The notes under the pieces: generated by a model
Told to the model about the DNA's origin: nothing
Databases searched by the model: none
What the model saw: the letters and a program-made list of their open reading frames with translations, nothing else
In this document: positions 1-7,605 of the stretch, piece after piece
Numbering within the stretch: the first letter of the stretch is position 1
How the letters are laid out: every line of letters begins with the position of its first letter
Position numbers and translations under genes: made by a program
NCBI RefSeq assembly: GCF_000379905.1
Contig: NZ_KB904041.1
Coordinates: forward strand, 198,825 to 262,824
Direction: 5' to 3'
Length of the DNA stretch: 64,000 bases
From: Rodentibacter pneumotropicus DSM 21403
GTDB taxonomy: Bacteria; Pseudomonadota; Gammaproteobacteria; Enterobacterales; Pasteurellaceae

Positions 1-1389
1 AGGGATATTCATTCTTGAATAGGTTGGCAAATCTAAAATATCTTGCATGGTTGCAATCGCCGTATTACTTACCGTCGCGAATAATTGACGAATCACTGCC
101 TGACAAACAGACTCATCTACGCCACGATGCGTATAATCATTGACATATTGCTGCTGTTCCGCTGCCAAATTGTTATACCAACCATTGATAACATCATTAT
201 CGTGTGTACCAGTGTAGGCGATACAATGAGGTATGCAATGGTGCGGGCTATCAAAACTTTCTCCTGTGGTATCTTCAAAACCGAATTGTAAAATTTTCAT
301 ACCGGGATAACCGCAATCAGCTAACAATTTTTTCGCTTTATCATCAATATTGCCTAGATCTTCAGCGATAATCGGTAAGTCGCCTAATTTTTGTTTTACG
401 GCTTCAAATAGTTCATAACCTGGACCCGGTTGCCAGCTCCCGTACTTTGCAATTTCCGCTTTGCCGTCAACTTGCCAATAATCTGAGAACCCTTTGAAAT
501 GGTCGATACGAAGTACATCGTAAATTTTAAAGCTTTCTGCTATACGATAAATCCACCAAGCATAGCCTTGTTTTTTATGTTCATTCCAATCATAAAGCGG
601 ATTGCCCCAAAGTTGTCCGGTAGCACTGAATTGATCAGCTGGCACACCGGCGACAAAAAGGGGATTACGTTCAGCATCAAGTTGGAAGAGCTCCGGTTTG
701 GTCCATACTTCAACGCTATCAGCGGAAACATAAATAGGCATATCACCGATAATTTTAATGCCTTTTTGGTTGGCATAATCTTTCAAGGCTTGCCATTGTT
801 TAAAGAAAAAATATTGTGTGACTTTAAAATATTGAATCTGCTGTGCCAGCATTGTGCGGTATTTTTTTAAGGTTTGGGGGTCACGTGCAATGATTTGTTT
901 ATCATCCCATTCTTGTAAAGCGTGATTACCAAAATGCTCTTTAATTGCCATAAATTCCGCATAATCAGATAACCAAGTGCGGTTGTTTTTTTCAAAGTTT
1001 TCAAATGCGGGGTGGAATTCGTTATTTTCCACAAAATTTTTTACTGCAATTTCCAAAATTGGGCGTCTTGCGTAAAAAATACGCTCATAATCAACTTGTG
1101 TTGGGTCATCGCCAAAATTGGTAGAAAGATAATCTTCTTCTTTTAAAAGCCCCATTTGTGCCAATAGATCAAAATCAATCAAATGCGGGTTGCCGGCAAT
1201 GGCTGAAAAAGACTGATAGGGTGAGTCGCCGTAACTTGTTGTAGTTAATGGAAGGATTTGCCAATAAGTTTGTTTAGTTTCAACCAAAAAATCCACAAAA
1301 TCATAGGCGGATTGTCCAAAACTACCGATACCAAATGAATTAGGTAATGAGGTGATGTGCATTAAAACGCCGCTTGAACGAGTAAGCAT
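1..1389 (-). CDS. malQ: 4-alpha-glucanotransferase (amylomaltase), 3' end cut by window
   Basis: This is a glycoside hydrolase family 77 disproportionating enzyme that transfers 4-alpha-glucan segments between maltodextrins in the cytoplasm. Read on the minus strand from the ATG at 1387-1389, the frame stays open to the window edge (463 codons). The three GH77 catalytic motifs are visible: VLRIDHFKGF (nucleophile Asp), IIAEDLG (acid/base Glu) and AYTGTHDND (third carboxylate). The protein begins MLTRSSGVLMHITSLP, as in the short ~500-residue subfamily without the long N-terminal extension of Escherichia coli MalQ. By family length about 35 C-terminal residues lie outside the window. It diverges from treR, and the shared intergenic region carries a CRP site, so catabolite control of maltodextrin use is likely. 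Confidence 0.95.
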   Translation of the reverse strand, partial: MLTRSSGVLMHITSLPNSFGIGSFGQSAYDFVDFLVETKQTYWQILPLTTTSYGDSPYQSFSAIAGNPHLIDFDLLAQMGLLKEEDYLSTNFGDDPTQVDYERIFYARRPILEIAVKNFVENNEFHPAFENFEKNNRTWLSDYAEFMAIKEHFGNHALQEWDDKQIIARDPQTLKKYRTMLAQQIQYFKVTQYFFFKQWQALKDYANQKGIKIIGDMPIYVSADSVEVWTKPELFQLDAERNPLFVAGVPADQFSATGQLWGNPLYDWNEHKKQGYAWWIYRIAESFKIYDVLRIDHFKGFSDYWQVDGKAEIAKYGSWQPGPGYELFEAVKQKLGDLPIIAEDLGNIDDKAKKLLADCGYPGMKILQFGFEDTTGESFDSPHHCIPHCIAYTGTHDNDVINGWYNNLAAEQQQYVNDYTHRGVDESVCQAVIRQLFATVSNTAIATMQDILDLPTYSRMNIP

Positions 1390-1453
1390 AATTTTTCCTT
1401 ATGGAAACCAGAACTGTCACCAATTTTAGCTAAAATTTCTCGTTACGCAATAT

Positions 1454-1489
1454 CTTTTACGTAAAAGTGATATCATTAACGTAAAAGTG
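1454..1489. promoter_or_regulatory. tandem operator-like repeat between malQ and treR
   Basis: A 14-bp perfect palindrome, CTTTTACGTAAAAG, lies at 1454-1467. The 11-mer ACGTAAAAGTG occurs at 1459-1469 and again at 1479-1489, exactly 20 bp (two helical turns) apart. A related TTTAACGTAAA occurs inside treR at 1910-1920. The arrangement suits cooperative binding of a dimeric repressor, and the adjacent GntR-family TreR is the obvious candidate. That assignment is inference. Confidence 0.55.
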
Positions 1490-1503
1490 TGATTTAAATC
1501 ACA
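1488..1503. promoter_or_regulatory. perfect CRP-cAMP binding site
   Basis: The sequence TGTGATTTAAATCACA is a perfect 16-bp palindrome. It has both canonical CRP half-sites (TGTGA and TCACA) at the required 6-bp spacing. It lies between the divergent malQ and treR genes, about 100 bp from the malQ start and 70 bp from the treR start, and overlaps the right end of the tandem operator-like repeat. Carbon-catabolite control of one or both genes is the natural reading. Confidence 0.85.
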
Positions 1504-1570
1504 GTTTATAAGTATAGCTTTAGGTGATTTATGCTATCCTATTCACTAAGTAGGCAAGGTGGAATGAAGA

Positions 1571-2302
1571 ATGAGTAAATATAAAAAAGTCTATAACGAT
1601 ATAAAAACTAAAATCAGCAAGGGTGTTTTAACGAAAAATCAGGAATTACCCAGTGAAAATGAACTCATGCAACATTATGGTTTTTCTAAAGATACTATTC
1701 GTAAGGCACTTCTATTACTCGAAATGGATGGCTATATTCAAAAGCAACAGGGAAGAAATTCTATTGTTTTAGAACAGAATCTATTAAAACCTCAGCAGCT
1801 TTCTGAAATTAAAACACAGAGAGAATTGGATTATTCTTCAACCCATCAAGTGAAAACAACGTTAACGAGTCTATATATTGTGCAAGGGGAAGAAAAATTA
1901 ATGGATATCTTTAACGTAAATGAGCAAATTGATTTTTACCGTATCGGTCGGGTACGTGAAATTGATGGAGAAAATGTTGAGTACGAACTCTCTTATTTTG
2001 ACCGTCGTATTGTGCCTTTTATTAGTCGTGACATTGCGGAGCAATCTATTTACCACTATTTAGAAAACGAATTAGGTTTGAAAATTAGTCATTCACAACG
2101 GAAAATTACCTTTCGTTATGCTAATGAAGAAGAAAAAAATGTCTTGGATCTTGGCGGGTACGAGATGGTTGTTAGTGTAACCAGTACAACTTATTTAGCG
2201 GATGGGCGCCCGTTTCAGTACGGGAGTATTAGTTATCGTCCTGATAAAATTATCTTTGCCACTACGGCGAAACGGGAGATAAAACATTCATCATCAGAGT
2301 AG
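1571..2302 (+). CDS. treR: GntR/HutC-family regulator, trehalose operon repressor type
   Basis: This 243-residue protein has an N-terminal GntR winged helix (about residues 2-70, with PSENELMQHYGFSKDTIRKAL as the recognition region) and a C-terminal UTRA/HutC effector domain ending in GRPFQYGSISYRPDKIIF. That ending closely resembles the trehalose repressors of Bacillus rather than the LacI-type TreR of E. coli. The expected ligand is trehalose-6-phosphate (family knowledge). No treB or treC lies in the window, so the regulated transport and hydrolase genes are elsewhere, or the target is the neighbouring malQ. A purine-rich Shine-Dalgarno (AAGGTGG) precedes the ATG. The regulator class is firm; the trehalose assignment is moderate. 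Confidence 0.8.
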   Translation: MSKYKKVYNDIKTKISKGVLTKNQELPSENELMQHYGFSKDTIRKALLLLEMDGYIQKQQGRNSIVLEQNLLKPQQLSEIKTQRELDYSSTHQVKTTLTSLYIVQGEEKLMDIFNVNEQIDFYRIGRVREIDGENVEYELSYFDRRIVPFISRDIAEQSIYHYLENELGLKISHSQRKITFRYANEEEKNVLDLGGYEMVVSVTSTTYLADGRPFQYGSISYRPDKIIFATTAKREIKHSSSE

Positions 2303-2451
2303 CGATTATGGTGACGTTTTATCTGAGTTTCATTGATTTTGATGGAATGGGTGGTTTAACCGATTATGGAATCAAATTTTTGCCATAAAAAACTACTATG
2401 GTGATCAAAATCAAGGAAAATACCGAGTAAGAGTTGGTTTGGGAGGGTTAT

Positions 2452-2721
2452 ATGACAAAACAATTTTTCATTTATGGGCTAGTACAAGGTGTTGGGTTTC
2501 GCTATTTTACTTGGAAAGAAGCGAAAAAATTAGGTATTAAAGGCTCGGTCAGAAATCGGACTGATGGTTCGGTGGAAGCTACTGCTCAGGGGAGTGAAGA
2601 GCAGTTGGAGGCTTTTGAGCAATGGCTAAAGTTAGGCCCTAGAACGGCAAAAGTTGAGAGAGTGATGATAAATATTCATAAAGAAATCTCAGTTGAAGAT
2701 TTTTCCATAATTCATGGTTAA
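2452..2721 (+). CDS. acyP: acylphosphatase
   Basis: This is a small cytosolic enzyme that hydrolyses the carboxyl-phosphate bond of acylphosphates. It has 89 residues, the usual family size. The phosphate-binding loop GLVQGVGFRYF, with its catalytic Arg, is near residue 18. The catalytic Asn lies in SVRNRTDGSVEA near residue 37. The ATG at 2452 is preferred over an in-frame start at 2434 because a strong GGGAGGG ribosome site lies four bases upstream and family members begin close to the first beta strand. It stands alone between treR and yqcC. Confidence 0.92.
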   Translation: MTKQFFIYGLVQGVGFRYFTWKEAKKLGIKGSVRNRTDGSVEATAQGSEEQLEAFEQWLKLGPRTAKVERVMINIHKEISVEDFSIIHG

Positions 2722-2810
2722 AAATGACCGCACTTTTTGCGTAGCCACTCGGTTTTACGTAGAATACAGCACTTTTCTAAGTAGTTGCAAATTTCATAAT
2801 AGGGAGGATT

Positions 2811-3125
2811 ATGCGTAACCAAACTAAACTTCATCTTGAGCAGCTTCAGCAAACCATGCAAAGTTTGAATGTGTGGCAATCAGTACCACCGGCACAGGAA
2901 GCATTTTTAAGTGAAGAACCTTTTTCGCTTGATACGATGACACCGGAAGAATGGCTACAATGGGTTTTTATTCCGCGTATGTACGCTTTGCTAGAAAGTG
3001 GTGCGCCGCTACCAAACCAAATTGCTATTTCGCCTTACATTGAAGAAGCGCTAAAAGAATTTGATGGGCTTACGTTATTACTTGCTCCCTTATTGGAATT
3101 AGAAAAATTATTACATAATCAATGA
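2811..3125 (+). CDS. yqcC: YqcC family protein
   Basis: This 104-residue all-helical cytoplasmic protein belongs to the YqcC/DUF446 family. Visible family features are the segment MTPEEWLQWVFIPRMYALLE and the C-terminal LLLAPLLELEKLL. Its biochemical role is unknown. A good GGGAGG site precedes the start. The gene overlaps truC by ATGA (3122-3125), so the two are translationally coupled. The pairing yqcC-truC is conserved across gammaproteobacteria, which suggests a link to tRNA modification. Confidence 0.9.
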   Translation: MRNQTKLHLEQLQQTMQSLNVWQSVPPAQEAFLSEEPFSLDTMTPEEWLQWVFIPRMYALLESGAPLPNQIAISPYIEEALKEFDGLTLLLAPLLELEKLLHNQ

Positions 3126-3835
3126 TCCTAGAGATTTTATATCAAGATAAATGGCTGGTTGCCGTGAATAAGCCTGCCGGAATGTTAGTGCATCGTAGTT
3201 GGTTAGATCCACATGAAACACAATTTGTCATGCAAAGGTTACGGGATCAAATCGGGCAGCATGTCTTTCCTATTCATCGTTTAGATCGTCCTACATCCGG
3301 TGTGTTGCTGTTTGCCTTAAGTAGTGAAATTGCAAATTTGATGTGTCAGCAATTTGAGCAAAAAAAGGTGAAAAAATTCTATTTAGCGGTATTGCGTGGT
3401 TATTTAGAAGGGGCGAATAGAATTGATTATCCGTTGAAAATTCAGCTTGATAAAATTGCTGATAAATTTGCAAAAGAAGACAATATCGCTCAAGAGGCGG
3501 TAACGGATTATGAATGCCTAAAAATTATAGAAATGCCTTATCCGGCAGGACGTTATGAGACTTCTCGTTATTCTTTGGTGCGTTTAATTCCACATACGGG
3601 GAGAAAACATCAATTACGCCGCCATTGCAAACATATTTTTCATCCTATTTTAGGTGACACGCAATATGGGGATTTGCATCAAAATCGGGCTTTAACGGAA
3701 AATATAGGCTGTAAACGTTTATTGTTGCATGCGGAAACGTTATGTTTTATCCATCCTATTTCACAGGCAACAATCACAATTCACGCGCCATTGGATGAGC
3801 AATGGCAAGATTTAATGACAAAATTCGGCTGGTAA
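3122..3835 (+). CDS. truC: tRNA pseudouridine(65) synthase TruC
   Basis: This is an RluA-family pseudouridine synthase that isomerises U65 of tRNA (role known from E. coli TruC). It has 237 residues. The substrate-binding opening [11 protein letters not shown] is near residues 18-28. The catalytic [11 protein letters not shown] motif, whose Asp is the nucleophile, is near residue 57. The late GRKHQLRRH motif is near residue 160. There is no N-terminal S4 domain, as expected for TruC. Its start overlaps the yqcC stop, and the yoaH start follows its stop by four bases, so the three genes form one operon. Confidence 0.95.
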   Translation: MILEILYQDKWLVAVNKPAGMLVHRSWLDPHETQFVMQRLRDQIGQHVFPIHRLDRPTSGVLLFALSSEIANLMCQQFEQKKVKKFYLAVLRGYLEGANRIDYPLKIQLDKIADKFAKEDNIAQEAVTDYECLKIIEMPYPAGRYETSRYSLVRLIPHTGRKHQLRRHCKHIFHPILGDTQYGDLHQNRALTENIGCKRLLLHAETLCFIHPISQATITIHAPLDEQWQDLMTKFGW

Positions 3836-3839
3836 ATTT

Positions 3840-3998
3840 ATGTTAGATATACAATTAACGCACGAAGAACAACAAAGAGCGGTTGAAAAAATTCAAGAAT
3901 TAATGGCAAAAGGCATAAATAGTGGTGAAGCAATTCAAATTGTGGCAAGAGAATTGCGTGAATTATATGAAAAATCAGCAAAAAATACTGAAAAATAA
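3840..3998 (+). CDS. yoaH: YoaH family (UPF0181) small protein
   Basis: This is a 52-residue ORF. It begins [20 protein letters not shown] and contains [21 protein letters not shown], the conserved core of the UPF0181/YoaH family. It is highly charged and predicted helical, and its function is unknown. It follows truC by four bases and is probably co-transcribed with it. It is complete: the TAA is at 3996-3998. Confidence 0.88.
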   Translation: MLDIQLTHEEQQRAVEKIQELMAKGINSGEAIQIVARELRELYEKSAKNTEK

Positions 3999-4006
3999 AA
4001 ATATTT

Positions 4007-4022
4007 TGTGATCTCTATAACA
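4007..4022 (+). promoter_or_regulatory. putative CRP site upstream of cspD
   Basis: The sequence TGTGATCTCTATAACA matches the CRP consensus TGTGA-N6-TCACA with one mismatch. It lies about 130 bp upstream of the cspD start. CRP control of cspD has been reported in E. coli (recalled), which makes this placement credible. Confidence 0.5.
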
Positions 4023-4087
4023 TTTTTAAATATTGCTTGTTGCATAAAAAAACAAAATATTTAAATATAGCGACCAATTAAGGTGAT

Positions 4088-4134
4088 AAGGCATATGCCT
4101 TGTTTGTTTTATGGTTGTATAGGCGAAGCCTATA
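4088..4134 (+). promoter_or_regulatory. two stem-loops in the cspD leader
   Basis: A 14-bp perfect palindrome, AAGGCATATGCCTT, lies at 4088-4101. A hairpin with a 7-bp perfect stem (TATAGGC, loop GAA, GCCTATA) lies at 4118-4134 and ends a few bases before the AAGAGGT ribosome site of cspD. They could fold in the mRNA leader and modulate translation. No function is proven. Confidence 0.45.
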
Positions 4135-4149
4135 TATAAGAGGTCAATA

Positions 4150-4359
4150 ATGGAAATCGGTATTGTTAAGTGGTTTAATAACGCAAAAGGATTTGGTTTT
4201 ATTTCCGCAGAAGGCGTGGAAGCTGACATCTTCGCACATTACTCTGTGATTGAGATGGATGGTTATCGTTCATTAAAAGCAGGGCAAAAAGTGCAATTTG
4301 AAGTGATTCACGGTGATAAAGGATCTCATGCCACAAAAATTATTCCAATTGTGGAATAA
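4150..4359 (+). CDS. cspD: cold-shock-like protein CspD
   Basis: This is a 69-residue single cold-shock domain (OB fold) that binds single-stranded nucleic acid. RNP1 (KGFGFISAEG) and RNP2 (DIFAHYSVI) are intact. The C-terminal extension KIIPIVE and the sequence around GYRSLKAGQKVQFEVIHGDKG resemble CspD, the stationary-phase DNA-replication inhibitor of E. coli, rather than CspA. The upstream leader carries a CRP-like site and two stem-loops. A strong terminator follows, shared with the convergent matP. Confidence 0.92.
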   Translation: MEIGIVKWFNNAKGFGFISAEGVEADIFAHYSVIEMDGYRSLKAGQKVQFEVIHGDKGSHATKIIPIVE

Positions 4360-4412
4360 GATAAGAGCGTGAATTAAACTGCGCTCTTAAAATTTCTCTA
4401 TTTAGTTTAATT

Positions 4413-4445
4413 AAAAGACAAGGTTTGCAGCCTTGTCTTTTTTAT
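4413..4445. terminator. bidirectional terminator between cspD and matP
   Basis: An 11-bp perfect stem (AAAAGACAAGG with CCTTGTCTTTT, 7-nt loop TTTGCAG) is flanked by A and T runs. It can stop both cspD (plus) and matP (minus). A weaker AGAGCG/CGCTCT hairpin lies just upstream at about 4363-4386. Confidence 0.85.
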
Positions 4446-4891
4446 TATTTTAATAAATTTTTGAGGCTATCTTTCATTGCTGACATTTGGCTTTCATATA
4501 GCGCTTTGCTTTCTCGTTCATCAATCATATAAGTGATTGTTTCTGAAAGAGTCATATTCATTTTGCGTGAATATTTTGAAAGTCGTAGCCAAACCGCATA
4601 TTCCAAATCAATGGATTTCTTTTTTGTGGATTGTTTTTCGGCATTGAAAAAACGTTTTCTTCTTGCTCGAATAGCTTGATCCAGTTTAATAGGTAATACC
4701 GTAGAAAGGTGTTGCTTAATCCAATTTTCAATCTTTTGCGGATAATTCTGACTTTCTAATAGCTCTGCTACAACTGATTCTTGTAAGCTTTTTTCCTCGT
4801 AGCGGGTGATATTTTCACCTTCACGATATTTTCGAATTAGGTAAATCCATTTCCAATTAGCTTCTTGGTTTTCTAACTTTTGATATTTCAT
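4445..4891 (-). CDS. matP: macrodomain Ter protein MatP
   Basis: This is a DNA-binding protein that organises the chromosome terminus by binding matS sites and bridging to the divisome through ZapB (family knowledge). It has 148 residues, the usual length. The N-terminal four-helix part begins MKYQKLENQEANWKWIYLIRKYREGE. The ribbon-helix-helix region contains ARRKRFFNAEKQSTKKKSIDLEYAVWLRLS. The C-terminal coiled-coil is at about residues 125-148. The divergent neighbour is lonH, the same matP-lonH-fabA order as in E. coli. A degenerate matS-like element lies just upstream of its start codon. Confidence 0.93.
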   Translation of the reverse strand: MKYQKLENQEANWKWIYLIRKYREGENITRYEEKSLQESVVAELLESQNYPQKIENWIKQHLSTVLPIKLDQAIRARRKRFFNAEKQSTKKKSIDLEYAVWLRLSKYSRKMNMTLSETITYMIDERESKALYESQMSAMKDSLKNLLK

Positions 4892-4906
4892 GACATATAA
4901 TATTTA

Positions 4907-4919
4907 GTGACGTGGTAAC
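4907..4919. promoter_or_regulatory. degenerate matS-like element in the matP-lonH intergenic region
   Basis: The sequence GTGACGTGGTAAC matches the matS consensus GTGACRNYGTCAC at 11 of 13 positions and lies 16 bp upstream of the matP start codon. Hits of this quality are expected several times by chance in a window this size, so only the location makes it notable. Confidence 0.3.
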
Positions 4920-5019
4920 TCGTTTAATATACGTGTTTTAAATTAATTTTTCCAGCTGATTTTTACAATATACATAAATATGAGATAATGCGGTCAATTT
5001 TACTAATGAGAAATCGCCA

Positions 5020-6783
5020 GTGAGTTCATCTTTTTTTCAAGAACAATTCCTTAATTGGGAATCGCTACAACCCCAATTAGGCTATACTGAACAACCCACT
5101 CAACCCCTTGATTTTTGGGCATTACAGCCGAATGCTAAAAATGCCCTTTCTTTGTTTTTGCGTAACCCACATCGTTCCCTCATGGTGCTAAAAGCAGATG
5201 ATCAGATCGATTATGCTGTCTTGCTTATGCCGCTAGTACGAAAAATGCTACCCCAAGTGCGGTTGATTTTTGGGGTAAATTATATTGTGGAACAGGGGGA
5301 TTCTTTTTCATTTCCTCGGATAGTGGTTGAGCCGGCACAATCTTTAGAAGATAATTTCTCTGCTTCAGGCGAGGTGGTAACTGCATTATATTGCGATCAA
5401 TTTCAGCTCTTTGGTAGTGTGAAAGTGCACCCGGGTTCGCAAGATATTCAACTTCATCCGGGATTAATTCACCGTGCTAATGGAGGCGTATTGATTTTGA
5501 GCGCTTCAACATTATTGGCACAATTTGATTTGTGGCAGCGTTTAAAACATATTTTACAAACCAAACGATTCGATTGGTATTCTGCACATCCCTTTAAAAC
5601 ATTACCTTGTGAAATCCCAAGCTATCCGCTTGATACCAAAGTGATTGTATTAGGCAATCGTACGGAACTTGCTACCTTAGGTGAGTTGGAAGAAAATTTG
5701 TACAATTTTGCAGATTATGCCGAAATTGAAAGTTATCTTTCAGTGGCCGATATCAATGAACAAAAAAATTGGGTAGGTTATGTCCATGGTTTAGCAGAAG
5801 AAAATCACTTAGCTTTAGATTTTTCTGCATTGCATAAATTGTATCAATTTCTTGTGAGAGAAAGTGAGAATCGATTTTTAATTAATACTTCACCTACGAT
5901 ATTGAAGAATATATTGCTTAATACTGCAACACTTGCACAAAAAACATCACTAAGTGCGGTTGATTTTGAAGCATTTTTTCAACAGCAAAGAACACAACAC
6001 GGTTTTTTAAAAGAACAAACCTATGCCGATATTCTCAATGAACAGGTGTATGTAGAAACAGCAGGTGAAATTGTCGGGCAGATTAATGGCTTATCGGTGA
6101 TTGAATACCCCGGTACACCGGTAGTATTTGGTGAACCTTCACGCATTAGTTGTGTGGTGCAATTTGGTGAAGGGGAAGTGGTGGACGTAGAACGTAAAAA
6201 TGAGCTTGCCGGAAATTTACACGGTAAAGGAATGATGATTGCGCAAGCCTGCCTATCGAATATTTTAGAATTACCTTCACAACTACCATTCTCCGCCTCT
6301 CTTGTTTTTGAACAATCTTATGGTGAAATTGATGGAGACAGTGCATCGCTGGCAATTTTTTGCGTACTTGTCAGTGCATTGGCTGAATTACCTTTACCGC
6401 AGCATATTGCAGTAACCGGTTCGATTGATCAATTTGGGCTTGTTCATGCGGTAGGCGGTGTAAACGATAAAATTGAGGGATTTTTCACCATTTGCCAACG
6501 GCGAGGGCTTACCGGAAAGCAAGGGGTAATTATTCCGGCAACAACCATTCAGCAGTTGAGTCTTTCCGATGAAGTAGTAAGTGCGGTCAAAAATGGCGAG
6601 TTTTTTATTTTTCCGGTAGAAGATATTTATCAAACCTGTGAATTGATTTTCCAACGTGATCTATTGGAAGAAGAAAATAAAATTTACGAAGATCGCAAAA
6701 TGCCGATTTCCCGCCTAATCCAACGGAGAATTGATTTTCGTGCAGAACCACCGAAAAAAGGTCTGTTGAATTTTTTCAGATAG
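5020..6783 (+). CDS. lonH: Lon-family protease LonH (YcbZ)
   Basis: This is an ATP-independent or atypical LonB-like serine protease, 587 residues long. The Lon proteolytic domain is at about residues 340-560. The catalytic Ser is in EIDGDSASLAIFCVL and the catalytic Lys in GGVNDKIEGFF. The N-terminal AAA-like region lacks a clear Walker A motif, as in YcbZ. Translation starts at GTG (5020); no in-frame ATG lies close to the expected N-terminus. It sits in the conserved matP-lonH-fabA cluster. Its physiological role is poorly defined (E. coli mutant data implicate ribosome and growth effects). Confidence 0.9.
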   Translation: MSSSFFQEQFLNWESLQPQLGYTEQPTQPLDFWALQPNAKNALSLFLRNPHRSLMVLKADDQIDYAVLLMPLVRKMLPQVRLIFGVNYIVEQGDSFSFPRIVVEPAQSLEDNFSASGEVVTALYCDQFQLFGSVKVHPGSQDIQLHPGLIHRANGGVLILSASTLLAQFDLWQRLKHILQTKRFDWYSAHPFKTLPCEIPSYPLDTKVIVLGNRTELATLGELEENLYNFADYAEIESYLSVADINEQKNWVGYVHGLAEENHLALDFSALHKLYQFLVRESENRFLINTSPTILKNILLNTATLAQKTSLSAVDFEAFFQQQRTQHGFLKEQTYADILNEQVYVETAGEIVGQINGLSVIEYPGTPVVFGEPSRISCVVQFGEGEVVDVERKNELAGNLHGKGMMIAQACLSNILELPSQLPFSASLVFEQSYGEIDGDSASLAIFCVLVSALAELPLPQHIAVTGSIDQFGLVHAVGGVNDKIEGFFTICQRRGLTGKQGVIIPATTIQQLSLSDEVVSAVKNGEFFIFPVEDIYQTCELIFQRDLLEEENKIYEDRKMPISRLIQRRIDFRAEPPKKGLLNFFR

Positions 6784-6793
6784 TTACAGGTTA

Positions 6794-6823
6794 AAGAGCG
6801 AACAAATGTTCGCTCTTCTTTTT
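6794..6823 (+). terminator. intrinsic terminator after lonH
   Basis: A near-perfect palindrome, AAGAGCGAACA-AA-TGTTCGCTCTT, is followed by a T-rich run. It lies 10 bp after the lonH stop codon. Confidence 0.85.
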
Positions 6824-6854
6824 TATATAATGCTCCATAGTTCAGTTATTAGGA

Positions 6855-6871
6855 AACTGATCGGACAAGTT
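6855..6871 (+). promoter_or_regulatory. FadR activator site upstream of fabA
   Basis: AACTGATCGGACAAGTT matches the 17-bp FadR operator consensus (AACTGGTCNGACCAGTT type) with two differences. Its centre (6863) lies about 40 bp upstream of the start site predicted from a TATTTA -10 element at 6890-6895. FadR activates E. coli fabA from the same position. Confidence 0.85.
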
Positions 6872-6872
6872 C

Positions 6873-6890
6873 AGCTAACAAGTGTTTTCT
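6873..6890 (+). promoter_or_regulatory. FabR operator upstream of fabA
   Basis: AGCTAACAAGTGTTTTCT directly abuts the FadR site. It matches the dyad bound by the FabR repressor in front of E. coli fabA and fabB (AGCGTACA..TGTT.GCT type, from memory). The side-by-side FadR-FabR arrangement is the same as in E. coli. Confidence 0.75.
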
Positions 6891-6968
6891 ATTTACAGTC
6901 TTTCTTATTCCTTTTAGAATGCTTAGCCTCAGTGATTTACTGGAATAAAATAAATTAAGGGAAGAAAA

Positions 6969-7502
6969 ATGCAAAACACTTGTACACCAAATAAAAAAGA
7001 AAGTTACAGTTATGAAGATTTGCTGGCATCCGGTCGTGGTGAGCTATTTGGTGTTGAGGGGCCACAACTCCCCGCCCCAACAATGTTAATGATGGATCGT
7101 ATTGTGAAAATGACGGAAGACGGCGGCACTTTCGGAAAAGGCTATATTGAGGCAGAATTGGATATTCATCCGGATTTACCTTTTTTTAGCTGCCATTTTA
7201 TTGGCGATCCGGTGATGCCGGGATGTTTAGGTTTAGATGCTATGTGGCAGTTGGTCGGCTTTTTTCTAGGCTGGATCGGCGGTAAAGGAAAAGGTCGTGC
7301 ATTAGGTGTAGGGGAAGTCAAATTTACCGGTCAGGTTTTACCCACAGCAAAAAAAGTGATTTACCGGATTAATATGAAGCGGGTGATTAATCGTAAATTA
7401 GTCATGGGAATGGCAGACGGTGAAGTCGAAGTCGATGGACGGATTATTTATACCGCAACGGATTTGAAAGTCGGATTGTTTCAAGACACTTCTGCTTTTT
7501 AA
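6969..7502 (+). CDS. fabA: 3-hydroxydecanoyl-ACP dehydratase/isomerase
   Basis: FabA dehydrates 3-hydroxydecanoyl-ACP and isomerises trans-2- to cis-3-decenoyl-ACP, the branch point to unsaturated fatty acids. It has 177 residues. The catalytic His is in [22 protein letters not shown] near residue 76, and the catalytic Asp is in GLDAMW near residue 90. The [19 protein letters not shown] segment is also typical. It is a single-gene unit, controlled by adjacent FadR and FabR operators and closed by a terminator, so membrane fluidity control resembles that of enterobacteria. Confidence 0.96.
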   Translation: MQNTCTPNKKESYSYEDLLASGRGELFGVEGPQLPAPTMLMMDRIVKMTEDGGTFGKGYIEAELDIHPDLPFFSCHFIGDPVMPGCLGLDAMWQLVGFFLGWIGGKGKGRALGVGEVKFTGQVLPTAKKVIYRINMKRVINRKLVMGMADGEVEVDGRIIYTATDLKVGLFQDTSAF

Positions 7503-7569
7503 TGATGAGTAGCCGACAAAAATATTAGTCGTAGCAGTTTAAAAAACGGGATATGCGTAATTAATTTTT

Positions 7570-7598
7570 AGGGACAGGTTGATTGCTTGTCCCTTTTT
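7570..7598. terminator. terminator between fabA and ybaK
   Basis: GGGACAGG pairs with CTTGTCCC (one G-T wobble, 7-nt loop) and is followed by TTTTT on the plus strand. It lies between convergent genes. Confidence 0.8.
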
Positions 7599-7605
7599 AT
7601 TGTTC

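Noticed and set aside
499..870. 123-codon plus-strand ORF inside malQ
   Set aside because: Antisense shadow; the minus frame carries the catalytic motifs.
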